Translations under genes and position numbers: made by a program
Assembly: GCA_900554395.1 (NCBI GenBank)
Contig: USHB01000067.1
Span: 1-7,572, forward strand
Direction of reading: 5' to 3'
Origin: an uncultured Phascolarctobacterium sp.
GTDB taxonomy: Bacteria > Bacillota > Negativicutes > Acidaminococcales > Acidaminococcaceae
Length of the DNA: 7,572 nt
Shown here: positions 1-5,437 of the stretch, piece after piece
Numbering within the stretch: the first letter of the stretch is position 1
Layout: each line of letters starts with the position of its first letter
The notes under the pieces: model-generated
Seen by the model: the letters and a program-made list of their open reading frames with translations, nothing else
Told to the model about the DNA's origin: nothing
Database searches by the model: none

Positions 1-34
1 TCATCGACATTAAAAAGGCTAATAGTTTTTTCAT
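1..34 (-). CDS. N-terminus of a probable secreted or membrane protein (partial)
   Basis: Eleven codons are visible before the gene leaves the left edge of the window, reading MKKLLAFLMSM. A positively charged start (two lysines) followed by hydrophobic residues is typical of the n- and h-regions of a signal peptide or an N-terminal membrane anchor. The ATG is preceded 6 nt upstream by a purine-rich AGGGGGG tract on the minus strand (plus positions 41-47), a good Shine-Dalgarno, and an in-frame stop lies upstream, so the start is well supported. Function cannot be told from what is visible. It is transcribed divergently from the gene at 316. Confidence 0.65.
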   Translation of the reverse strand, partial: MKKLLAFLMSM

Positions 35-102
35 AATTTTCCCCCCTGTAAAAATAGTGAACGAATATCCTCCTCAAAAGTAAACAGGTATTACGCCACA
101 TA

Positions 103-131
103 AGTATAGTGTTAAATTCGCTTTTTTTTCA
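103..131 (-). promoter_or_regulatory. Weak candidate promoter for the left-edge gene
   Basis: On the minus strand a TATACT hexamer (plus 103-108) matches the -10 consensus at five of six positions. The hexamer 17 bp upstream (TGAAAA, 126-131) is a poor -35. If used, the transcript would have a leader of about 60 nt before the ATG at 34. That leader contains an extra, perfect SD-like GAGGAGG (69-75) with no ATG, GTG or TTG at a usable distance. Confidence 0.3.
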
Positions 132-173
132 CAAATTCCTGCAAACTTGTCTTTATTTTTGGCATTTTATTTC

Positions 174-183
174 TTGTATACAA
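174..183. promoter_or_regulatory. TTGTATACAA palindrome, possible operator
   Basis: A perfect 10-bp palindrome sits in the middle of the divergent intergenic region between the left-edge gene and the gene at 316. The core TGTATACA occurs again upstream of alr (1984-1991). TTGTATACAA-like palindromes are known operators for some GntR-family (FadR/FCD-type) repressors. That comparison is only a family-level analogy here, and no regulator gene is in the window. Confidence 0.25.
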
Positions 184-229
184 TATTCTTTTTGAATTCA
201 TTTTAAAAACTGCGCTTTTATGTTAACTT

Positions 230-258
230 TTGCAAAAAAACTGTAACTATGTTATCAT
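230..258 (+). promoter_or_regulatory. Probable promoter of the EF-hand protein gene
   Basis: TTGCAA (230-235) matches the -35 consensus at four of six bases. After a 17-bp spacer comes TATCAT (253-258), five of six to the -10 consensus, preceded by TGT to make an extended -10 (TGnTATCAT). Transcription would start near 265, giving a leader of about 50 nt to the ATG at 316. The surrounding sequence is very AT-rich, so chance matches are possible, but spacing and the TG extension favour a real site. Confidence 0.5.
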
Positions 259-315
259 TATTAAGTAAAATCAATTAAGCATTATAAACTTATTAAATCA
301 AAGGATGTGTTATAA

Positions 316-693
316 ATGGTAAACAACAATGCTTATGAACTTAAACTTGCCAAAACTCTGTTTGAAAACACTTATGCCGCAAGAGTTTTAAATGACAACA
401 AAGATGTTATCGGCAAACTGCGTATAGTACCTTCCATTCCGCTCGACAGAAGCCTGCTTCCCGAAAATGCTCCTGTTGTAAGCCCGTTTCTGCTTGTTAT
501 TGTAGATGATGCAGATATTAACAAAGATAACCTTATTGATTTTGAAGAACGCGTTTCCTATGCGCTGTTGAAACGTTTCTCCACCGAAACCGTTGCCTTC
601 CAGCACTGCCAGTTCTACTATCCTTCCCCGGCATTTATTTTTGAACAGCCCGGCGCAACCGATACCCCGCTTGACCCGACGCCTGTAATGTAA
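316..693 (+). CDS. Unrecognised 125-aa protein with one EF-hand-type Ca2+ loop
   Basis: I do not recognise this protein as a named family. No signal peptide or membrane segment is apparent, so it is probably cytoplasmic. Residues 67-78 (DINKDNLIDFEE, DNA 514-549) fit the canonical EF-hand loop at every key position: D1, N3, D5, N6 in the usual glycine place, I8, D9 and E12. The loop follows a hydrophobic stretch that looks like a beta strand (residues 57-63) and leads into a likely helix (76-88), so the leading helix of a classic EF-hand seems absent. The tail from residue 101 is aromatic- and proline-rich and ends DPTPVM. The ATG is preceded by AAGGA at 301-305, about 10 nt away. It is monocistronic, with its own promoter and a strong terminator at 708-751. 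Its coding strand opposes every other gene in the window. Calcium binding is inferred from the loop alone; a structural coincidence remains possible. Confidence 0.8.
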   Translation: MVNNNAYELKLAKTLFENTYAARVLNDNKDVIGKLRIVPSIPLDRSLLPENAPVVSPFLLVIVDDADINKDNLIDFEERVSYALLKRFSTETVAFQHCQFYYPSPAFIFEQPGATDTPLDPTPVM

Positions 694-707
694 CAGACAT
701 AAAAATT

Positions 708-751
708 AAAGCATCTGCTTTGAAGCTAAAACTTCAGAACAGATGCTTTTT
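708..751. terminator. Bidirectional rho-independent terminator between convergent genes
   Basis: AAAGCATCTG (708-717) pairs with CAGATGCTTT (740-749), and TGAAG (721-725) with CTTCA (732-736) around a 6-nt loop. The 3 nt between the arms add one A-T and one G-T pair with one mismatch. On the plus strand a T-rich run follows (TTTTTTATTTT), terminating the EF-hand gene. On the minus strand the same hairpin is followed by TTTAATTTTTATG, and it lies only 12 nt past the alr stop, so it can terminate alr as well. Confidence 0.88.
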
Positions 752-761
752 TATTTTGCTT

Positions 762-1898
762 TTATTTTTCGTATTTATTGCAGTAAATACGCGGAATGCG
801 CTGCGTAAGCTGGCAGGAAATTTCGTCCGGATGGGTATTTGCAAGTTTTGCTATATCGCTGACAGTAATCTCATCATTGCCCTGCCTGCCGATAAGCACT
901 ACCTCATCGCCAACTTTAACATCGGTTTCGTGCCCCAATTCAATCATAATCTGGTCCATGCACACACGGCCTGCCACTTTATAACGCCTGCCGCCGATTA
1001 AAACTTCGCCCACGTTGGAAAGGCAGCGCGGGTAACCATCTGCATAGCCTATGGGCACAGTGCCAATCCACATATCTTCGCTGCATTTATAAGTTGCGCC
1101 GTAGCCGACGGTGTCGCCCGCTTTTATCTTGTGAACATGCACTACACGGCTGAAAAGCCCCAGCGCGCTTTCAAACTCCGGCAACCTGGCAGCGCGTTCC
1201 TGCGTTTCCGGGTGCCCTTCCGGCATGTAGCCGTAAATAATCTGCCCCGGACGAACTGCATCGTAGTAAGATTCCGGAAAATACAGCGTGGTGGAACTGG
1301 TGGCTGCCGTAAAAATATATCTTTCAGGATGAGGAATTTGCCTTACCATGCTTTCAAAACGGTGCATCTGGTACTTTACATGTTCGTGGCTTTCGCCATC
1401 GGCGCAGGCATAATGCGTAAAAAAGCCATGCACGGCAATATTGGTATACTCTTTGATGGCTTCTAAAAATGCAGGTACGTCTTCCGCCTGCACGCCAATA
1501 CGGTTCATGCCACTGTCTACCGCAACCATTACGCTGGCAGTTTTGCCAAAACGCGCTGCCGTTTCGTCCAACAGCTTTAAATTGGTCGATTCGCAGATTG
1601 GAATGATAGAATCAGTTTCAAAAGCATCCTCGTATTCATCCGGCATTAAAAGCCCCAAAAGGTAAATCGGGCACTTAAAACCTGCCTCGCGCAGCTGCCG
1701 TGCCTCGCTTGTTACGGCAACGGCAAGCGCCTCATAGCCTTCTTCCATTGCCATGCCTGCCACCAGCACCGCGCCGTAGCCATAGGCGTTAGCCTTAACA
1801 ACAGCAACCGTTTCTGTCTGTTTAGGCACCAAAGCACGTATGGCACGCAGGTTATGCCTTAAAGCATCCTGATATATTTTTAAATACGTTGTTCTCAT
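762..1898 (-). CDS. alr: Alanine racemase (PLP-dependent)
   Basis: This cytoplasmic enzyme interconverts L- and D-alanine (EC 5.1.1.1), supplying D-alanine for peptidoglycan cross-bridges. The 378-aa product is the normal family length. The N-terminal barrel carries VVKANAYGYG with the PLP Schiff-base lysine at K35. The C-terminal domain has VGYGATY with the second catalytic base Tyr266, followed by GYADGYPR (284-291) and CMDQ (313-316). VRPG with the conserved Arg lies near residue 216. I chose the ATG at 1898: AGGAAGG sits 11 nt upstream, and the protein then begins MRTTYLKI, as homologues do. The frame stays open back to a TTG at 1931, but that codon would place the SD inside the gene and add eleven charged, unconserved residues. 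The gene has its own probable promoter and is separated from the exporter upstream by a terminator, so it is likely monocistronic. Confidence 0.97.
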   Translation of the reverse strand: MRTTYLKIYQDALRHNLRAIRALVPKQTETVAVVKANAYGYGAVLVAGMAMEEGYEALAVAVTSEARQLREAGFKCPIYLLGLLMPDEYEDAFETDSIIPICESTNLKLLDETAARFGKTASVMVAVDSGMNRIGVQAEDVPAFLEAIKEYTNIAVHGFFTHYACADGESHEHVKYQMHRFESMVRQIPHPERYIFTAATSSTTLYFPESYYDAVRPGQIIYGYMPEGHPETQERAARLPEFESALGLFSRVVHVHKIKAGDTVGYGATYKCSEDMWIGTVPIGYADGYPRCLSNVGEVLIGGRRYKVAGRVCMDQIMIELGHETDVKVGDEVVLIGRQGNDEITVSDIAKLANTHPDEISCQLTQRIPRIYCNKYEK

Positions 1899-1909
1899 CG
1901 GCGGTAAAA

Positions 1910-1916
1910 CCTTCCT
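1910..1916 (-). promoter_or_regulatory. Ribosome binding site deciding the alr start
   Basis: AGGAAGG on the minus strand lies 11 nt before the ATG at 1898. It is inside the longer open frame that begins with TTG at 1931, which argues for the shorter, 378-residue product. Confidence 0.7.
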
Positions 1917-1950
1917 GACTTTTCGGCGCAAAGGCCTTTTTTGTTAAATC

Positions 1951-1977
1951 TCTATAATTATATAACATTTTTGCCAA
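1951..1977 (-). promoter_or_regulatory. Probable alr promoter region
   Basis: On the minus strand a perfect TATAAT (plus 1957-1962) and a TATAGA (1951-1956) are overlaid on an AT-rich stretch, with TTGGCA at 1972-1977. TTGGCA pairs with TATAGA at a 15-bp spacing. TATAAT has no good -35 at 17 bp. Which hexamers are used is uncertain, but the location between the upstream terminator and alr makes a promoter here very likely. The leader to the ATG would be about 50 nt. Confidence 0.5.
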
Positions 1978-1982
1978 AATTT

Positions 1983-1992
1983 CTGTATACAA
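1983..1992. promoter_or_regulatory. TGTATACA palindrome upstream of alr, possible operator
   Basis: The minus strand reads TTGTATACAG, sharing nine of ten bases with the palindrome at 174-183. It lies just upstream of the alr -35 region, where a regulator could act. Both copies are in promoter regions and none is in a coding region in this window. Given how AT-rich these gaps are, chance cannot be ruled out. Confidence 0.25.
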
Positions 1993-2017
1993 TTTTAAAA
2001 TTTTTAGTGTTTCACAT

Positions 2018-2054
2018 AAAAAACTGCACCGCAGGATGTTTCCTTACGATGCAG
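2018..2054 (-). terminator. Rho-independent terminator after the MFS exporter
   Basis: On the minus strand CTGCATCG (plus 2047-2054) pairs with CGGTGCAG (2024-2031), eight pairs including one G-T. A smaller AGGA/TCCT stem with an AACA loop tops it. A run of six T follows on the transcript (plus A-run 2018-2023). It starts 14 nt after the exporter stop codon and separates that gene from the alr promoter. Confidence 0.85.
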
Positions 2055-2068
2055 CCCGAATTTTAACA

Positions 2069-3256
2069 TTACATAACCGGAGCTTCACTGTGATGACGGC
2101 GGTAAATTCCAAAGGCAATTATCAAAAGTATGCAGCCGCCGATGATAAACAGCGTGTTAAGCGGCAGGTATGTAGCAATTAAACCGCCTATCAGCGGGCC
2201 TATCATAGAGCCGAACTGCTGCGCCGAAAACAGCATGCCAAATACGCGTCCGCGTTGGTTGCGTTCCGTTTTATTGGCCAAAATAGCGCTGATTGACGGA
2301 TGTATGCCCGCAAAAAATAACCCTACCGTAAAATTAAGCACCGCAAAAAGCATCAAAGAATCCGGCATGGCCTGCAAAATCATTACAATGCCTGCGCCAA
2401 CAGATGATAAAGACAGCGACAGGTAAAACCCTCTGTTCTGCCCAAAGCGTCCCCAGTACGGCGCAGTTATGGCGCTTGCTATGCCAACCAGAGAAAATAC
2501 AAGTCCGGCTATAAAAATAATGTTATCCGTGCCATCATAGAGTTGCTCAACATAAAGGCTGATGATTGGCTGAATTAACAGTATTACCATCTGTACAATG
2601 CCGGAGCAAATGAGTGCCTCGCGGATAGGAGGATTTTTTAACAATGCCGTAGCCGGTTCATTATCAATTTCTTCCGTTTTGCCGCTGCCGGGCGGTTCAG
2701 GAATATAGAACCAGAAAACCATTGTAATGATGAACAGCACGGCAGCACCAAGATAAAACGATGTGCGCATGCCGAACATCGAAGCAAGCATGCCGCCTAT
2801 TAACGGGCCTATAACATTGCCTGCCGTTAAGCCGGACTGCAATATGCCAAGGCTCATACCGAGTTTGCCAACCGGTACCGATGATGTTGCAATGGCAAGG
2901 CACACAGACCATAAACCTGCGGCAAACCCCTGCAAAACGCGCACGCCTACCATTTGCTCTGGGCTTGTTACCAGTCCGCCCAAAAGATAGGAAAGCGCCA
3001 GTCCTAAACCGCTGCGTATCGCCATCGGCTTTTTACCGTGTTTATCTGCCATTTTGCCCCAAATTGGCGCCATAATGCCGCCTATTAAAAACGTAACGGA
3101 AAACACCACGCCCGACCACATTTTAACATCGCTTTGCGGCACGCCTAATTCACGTATCAGATACATCGGCAAAAAAGGTATCAGCATTGTATAACTGGCC
3201 GACATAAAAACAACATTGGCAGTTAATATAGCCAAAATAATTTTCCAGTTTTTCAC
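2069..3256 (-). CDS. MFS drug-efflux-type transporter, MdtG-like (DHA1 family)
   Basis: A 395-aa inner-membrane protein with about twelve hydrophobic segments in two six-helix halves, joined by a polar linker at residues 187-207. Signature motif A of the major facilitator superfamily is at 67-76 (GKMADKHGKK). Motif C, the GxxxGPxxGG hallmark of drug:proton antiporters, appears as GNVIGPLIGG at 146-155 and again as GSMIGPLIGG at 349-358. The stretch around residues 46-85 (MWSGVVFS..., then RSGLG) closely resembles E. coli MdtG as I recall it. It probably exports small toxic compounds using the proton gradient; the actual substrate cannot be read from sequence, and a sugar or metabolite exporter is possible. 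The start is GTG at 3256, with AGGAG 9 nt upstream. The gene follows a terminator hairpin that abuts its ribosome binding site, so expression may depend on readthrough from the adenosyltransferase gene. Confidence 0.9.
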   Translation of the reverse strand: MKNWKIILAILTANVVFMSASYTMLIPFLPMYLIRELGVPQSDVKMWSGVVFSVTFLIGGIMAPIWGKMADKHGKKPMAIRSGLGLALSYLLGGLVTSPEQMVGVRVLQGFAAGLWSVCLAIATSSVPVGKLGMSLGILQSGLTAGNVIGPLIGGMLASMFGMRTSFYLGAAVLFIITMVFWFYIPEPPGSGKTEEIDNEPATALLKNPPIREALICSGIVQMVILLIQPIISLYVEQLYDGTDNIIFIAGLVFSLVGIASAITAPYWGRFGQNRGFYLSLSLSSVGAGIVMILQAMPDSLMLFAVLNFTVGLFFAGIHPSISAILANKTERNQRGRVFGMLFSAQQFGSMIGPLIGGLIATYLPLNTLFIIGGCILLIIAFGIYRRHHSEAPVM

Positions 3257-3270
3257 TTCATCTATCTCCT
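3256..3270 (-). promoter_or_regulatory. RBS of the exporter, with an overlapping ATG-AAG-TGA mini-ORF
   Basis: AGGAG (plus 3266-3270) serves the GTG start at 3256 with 9-nt spacing. Between them is an ATG (3259-3261) in another frame that stops at once: ATG AAG TGA, with the TGA overlapping the GTG as GTGA. Its spacing to AGGAG is only 4 nt, too close to work well, so GTG is the likely start. Initiation at the ATG would compete with it. Confidence 0.5.
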
Positions 3271-3299
3271 AAAAAGCAAAACCGCCGCAAATGCGGCGG
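3271..3299 (-). terminator. GC-rich terminator or attenuator between adenosyltransferase and exporter genes
   Basis: On the minus strand CCGCCGC (plus 3293-3299) pairs perfectly with GCGGCGG (3282-3288) around a 4-nt loop, followed by TTTTGCTTTTT (3271-3281). This is a strong rho-independent terminator for the operon ending with the adenosyltransferase. Its T-run touches the AGGAG of the exporter, leaving no room for a promoter between them. Confidence 0.85.
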
Positions 3300-3323
3300 C
3301 TGCTGTATTTGCATTATTAAACT

Positions 3324-3842
3324 TTATTTAGCGCCAACTTCGGCTTCTACCCTTGCCAGGATAAAGCACAAATCAGATAAACGGTTCAATGCAATCAGCG
3401 CCTGCTGGTTAACAGGTTCTTCTTCTGCCAGACGCAATGCGCAGCGTTCTGCCCTGCGGGTAGTGGTTCGGGCAATATCAAGCGCTGCCGCGCCAAGGGT
3501 ATCTCCGGGAATAATAAAATGCCCCAGCGGTTCCAGCATAGCATCATATTTATCAATTGTGCTTTCCAGCATTTTTACATGTTCCTCTTTAATGTACGGT
3601 TCAGGCAGATTCATGCTTGCAATATCGGCCATCAGCGACATTAAAAGCTGCTGGATTTTTAAAATAGTCCCTTTTACATCCTGCCTTGTTACTGTTGCGC
3701 GCGCCAATCCCAGTGCCGAAGTAATTTCGTCAACTGTGCCGTACGCTTCCACGCGCAGGCTGTGCTTGGAAACACGCTCGCCGGTATAAAGGCCGGTGGT
3801 GCCTTTATCGCCTGTTCTTGTATAAACCGCTGCTTTCGTCAT
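3324..3842 (-). CDS. ATP:cob(I)alamin adenosyltransferase, PduO type
   Basis: This cytoplasmic enzyme (EC 2.5.1.17) transfers the adenosyl group of ATP to cob(I)alamin, making coenzyme B12 for enzymes such as methylmalonyl-CoA mutase or diol dehydratases. The 172-aa product is the usual length for the trimeric helical-bundle family. The ATP-binding N-terminus TRTGDKGTTGLYTG (8-21) is intact, followed by VEAYGTVDE (31-39). The C-terminal motifs RTTTRRAER (125-133) and NRLSD (153-157) are present. Two residues differ from the pattern I recall: PGG is PGD at 112-114, and the His of the following LH-x-AR is Asp122. I chose the ATG at 3842 because AAGGAGGG lies 7 nt upstream; the open frame reaches a TTG at 3866, which would swallow that SD. 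It follows ndk by 39 nt without a terminator and is probably co-transcribed. No B12-dependent enzyme is in the window. Confidence 0.93.
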   Translation of the reverse strand: MTKAAVYTRTGDKGTTGLYTGERVSKHSLRVEAYGTVDEITSALGLARATVTRQDVKGTILKIQQLLMSLMADIASMNLPEPYIKEEHVKMLESTIDKYDAMLEPLGHFIIPGDTLGAAALDIARTTTRRAERCALRLAEEEPVNQQALIALNRLSDLCFILARVEAEVGAK

Positions 3843-3849
3843 GCTGCCG

Positions 3850-3857
3850 CCCTCCTT
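3850..3857 (-). promoter_or_regulatory. Strong SD fixing the adenosyltransferase start
   Basis: AAGGAGGG on the minus strand is 7 nt before the ATG at 3842. This near-perfect site and spacing exclude the in-frame TTG at 3866 as the main start. Confidence 0.8.
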
Positions 3858-3881
3858 CGGGAACAATCATTAATCTTAATC

Positions 3882-4295
3882 TTAGTAAATTTCTTCGGGT
3901 TTGAAGAAGTTGTTAATTTCGCGTTTTGCGGATTCTTCGCTGTCGCTGCCATGAACAATGTTTTCACCGATGGACAGTGCAAAATCGCCGCGGATGGAGC
4001 CCGGTACGGATTCCAGCGGGTTGGTTGCGCCCATCAGGCCGCGTACTGCTTTAATAGCGTTTTCGCCGGAGATTACCATAGCGGCAACCGGACCGGAAGT
4101 GATGAAATCAACCAGTTCGCCGAAGAAGGGTTTGCCTTCATGTTCAGCATAATGGAATTTAGCCTGTTCATCGGTCATTTTAACAAGTTTCAAAGCGGAA
4201 ACTTTCAGGCCGCGGCGTTCAAAACGGGAAATAATTTCACCGATAAGATTTTTTCTTACTCCGTCAGGTTTAACAAGTACGAGTGTCTGCTGCAT
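3882..4295 (-). CDS. ndk: Nucleoside diphosphate kinase
   Basis: It transfers the gamma-phosphate of ATP to other nucleoside diphosphates through a phosphohistidine (EC 2.7.4.6), balancing NTP and dNTP pools in the cytoplasm. The 137-aa length is standard for bacterial Ndk. The active-site motif NIVHGSDS places the phosphorylated histidine at H115. All other active-site residues known for the family are present at the expected offset: K9 in VKPDGV, Y49, F57, R85, T91, R102 and N112. The ATG is preceded by AGGAG with a 9-nt spacer. It lies 56 nt after the M42 peptidase gene and 39 nt before the adenosyltransferase, so it may share the htpX transcript. A short hairpin sits in the gap upstream, so a separate promoter is possible, although I found no convincing -35/-10 pair there. 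Confidence 0.98.
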   Translation of the reverse strand: MQQTLVLVKPDGVRKNLIGEIISRFERRGLKVSALKLVKMTDEQAKFHYAEHEGKPFFGELVDFITSGPVAAMVISGENAIKAVRGLMGATNPLESVPGSIRGDFALSIGENIVHGSDSEESAKREINNFFKPEEIY

Positions 4296-4335
4296 TTAAA
4301 ATCGCTCCTATTCTTCTTTGTAATAATTTTATACT

Positions 4336-4352
4336 AAATCGTTAAACGATTT
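4336..4352. repeat. Inverted repeat at the M42 peptidase stop codon, upstream of ndk
   Basis: AAATCGT (4336-4342) and ACGATTT (4346-4352) are perfect arms around a 3-nt loop. The repeat overlaps the M42 stop codon. On the minus strand it is followed by AGTATAAAATTATTAC, not a T-run, so it is a poor terminator. It might be a weak processing or attenuation hairpin, or an operator for a local ndk promoter. Confidence 0.4.
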
Positions 4353-5434
4353 TAGCCCTTTAAAAGTTCCTGGTACTTTTTGCTGTCCAGTTTTTCAATC
4401 ATGGCAGTAATAAGTTCTACTGCGCCTTCATAATCATCCATATGGATGATGGACTGATGGCTGTGGATATAACGGGTCGGAATGCTGAACGTTAAAGTTA
4501 AAACGCCGTCCCCATGCAAATGTATGCGTCCGCCGTCAGTTGCACCGCCTTCAGAAATGCTGATTTGCGTAGGTATTTTTAAATCTTTGGCTACTTTAGC
4601 CGCAAAATCGCGCAGCGAAGTATTGGGAATCATACCGGCATCATAAATGGTAATAGCTATGCCGCCACCGATTTTTGCCGGAGCAACATCATCCGCCACG
4701 CCAGGAGTACCGCCTGCAACACAGGTATCAATTACAAAAGCAACATCCGGTTTCAGCAGATTAACACTGGTCTGCGCGCCGCGCAGCCCAACTTCTTCCT
4801 GCACTGTTGCAACGCCATAAACTGTGTTGGGATGCTTTTTGGCGGAAATATTATCCATAACATCTGCCATAACGGCGCAGCCGATACGGTTATCCCATGC
4901 TTTGCCGAGCAGCGTTTTGCCATCTGCCATAACTGCCATTTCGGCATAAGGCGTAACGGGGCAGCCTTCAAACACGCCGAGTTTGCGTGCTTCTTTTTCG
5001 TCTTTAACGCCAATATCAATGTACATATCGCGTTTCTGCACAACTTTGGTGCGTTCTTCAGGCGTTAAAATATGGGGCGGCTTGCTGCCGATAACACCAA
5101 CCAAGTCACCTTTGCTGCCGTGCACGGTTACACGCTGGCCCAGCATAACCTGTTCCCACCAGCCGCCAAGGCAGACAAATTTTAAAAATCCGTCTTTGGT
5201 AATATGCTTAATCATAAAACCAATTTCGTCCATATGGCTTGCCAGCATAATTTTAGGCGCATTTTCGTCGGATGCAGCACTGGTAAATACCACGCTGCCA
5301 AGTTTATCATAGCTTACTTCGGCTTTGCCTGCAAGCCGTTCCTGCATAAGCTCTTTCATCGGAGCTTCAAAACCGGATACGGCATTGGTTTCAGAATATC
5401 TTTTCAGCCAAGCCAGTTTAGTTTTCTTATCCAT
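4352..5434 (-). CDS. M42-family metallo-aminopeptidase (FrvX/PepA-type)
   Basis: A cytoplasmic, two-metal (usually zinc or cobalt) exopeptidase of 360 aa that removes N-terminal residues from short peptides. Family members form large tetrahedral dodecamers; some were first annotated as cellulase or endoglucanase M. All metal and catalytic residues are visible: H67 and D69 in SHMDEIG, bridging D181 in AWDNRIG, catalytic E213 and metal-binding E214 in VQEEVG, D236 in VIDTCVAG, and H324 in RYIHS. No signal peptide is seen. The ATG lies 3 nt after the htpX stop, and its SD (GGAGG, 5445-5449) is inside the last htpX codons, which indicates translational coupling. HtpX cuts damaged membrane proteins and this enzyme could trim the peptides, although that link is inferred from position only. 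Substrate preference (glutamyl, leucyl or other) cannot be assigned. Confidence 0.95.
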   Translation of the reverse strand: MDKKTKLAWLKRYSETNAVSGFEAPMKELMQERLAGKAEVSYDKLGSVVFTSAASDENAPKIMLASHMDEIGFMIKHITKDGFLKFVCLGGWWEQVMLGQRVTVHGSKGDLVGVIGSKPPHILTPEERTKVVQKRDMYIDIGVKDEKEARKLGVFEGCPVTPYAEMAVMADGKTLLGKAWDNRIGCAVMADVMDNISAKKHPNTVYGVATVQEEVGLRGAQTSVNLLKPDVAFVIDTCVAGGTPGVADDVAPAKIGGGIAITIYDAGMIPNTSLRDFAAKVAKDLKIPTQISISEGGATDGGRIHLHGDGVLTLTFSIPTRYIHSHQSIIHMDDYEGAVELITAMIEKLDSKKYQELLKG

Positions 5435-5437
5435 ATA

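Noticed and set aside
1899..1931. An 11-residue N-terminal extension of alanine racemase from a TTG codon
   Set aside because: The ribosome binding site lies inside this extension, and homologues begin near the ATG at 1898.
1930..1939. AAAGGCCTTT palindrome with T-run in the alr leader
   Set aside because: With no loop it cannot form a useful hairpin in one RNA strand, and it sits downstream of the likely alr promoter without other support as an operator.
3762..4337. A 191-codon plus-strand open frame opposite ndk and the 5' end of the adenosyltransferase gene
   Set aside because: Fully explained by the two minus-strand genes, which carry all family residues. The phenylalanine-rich product resembles a reverse-frame artefact.
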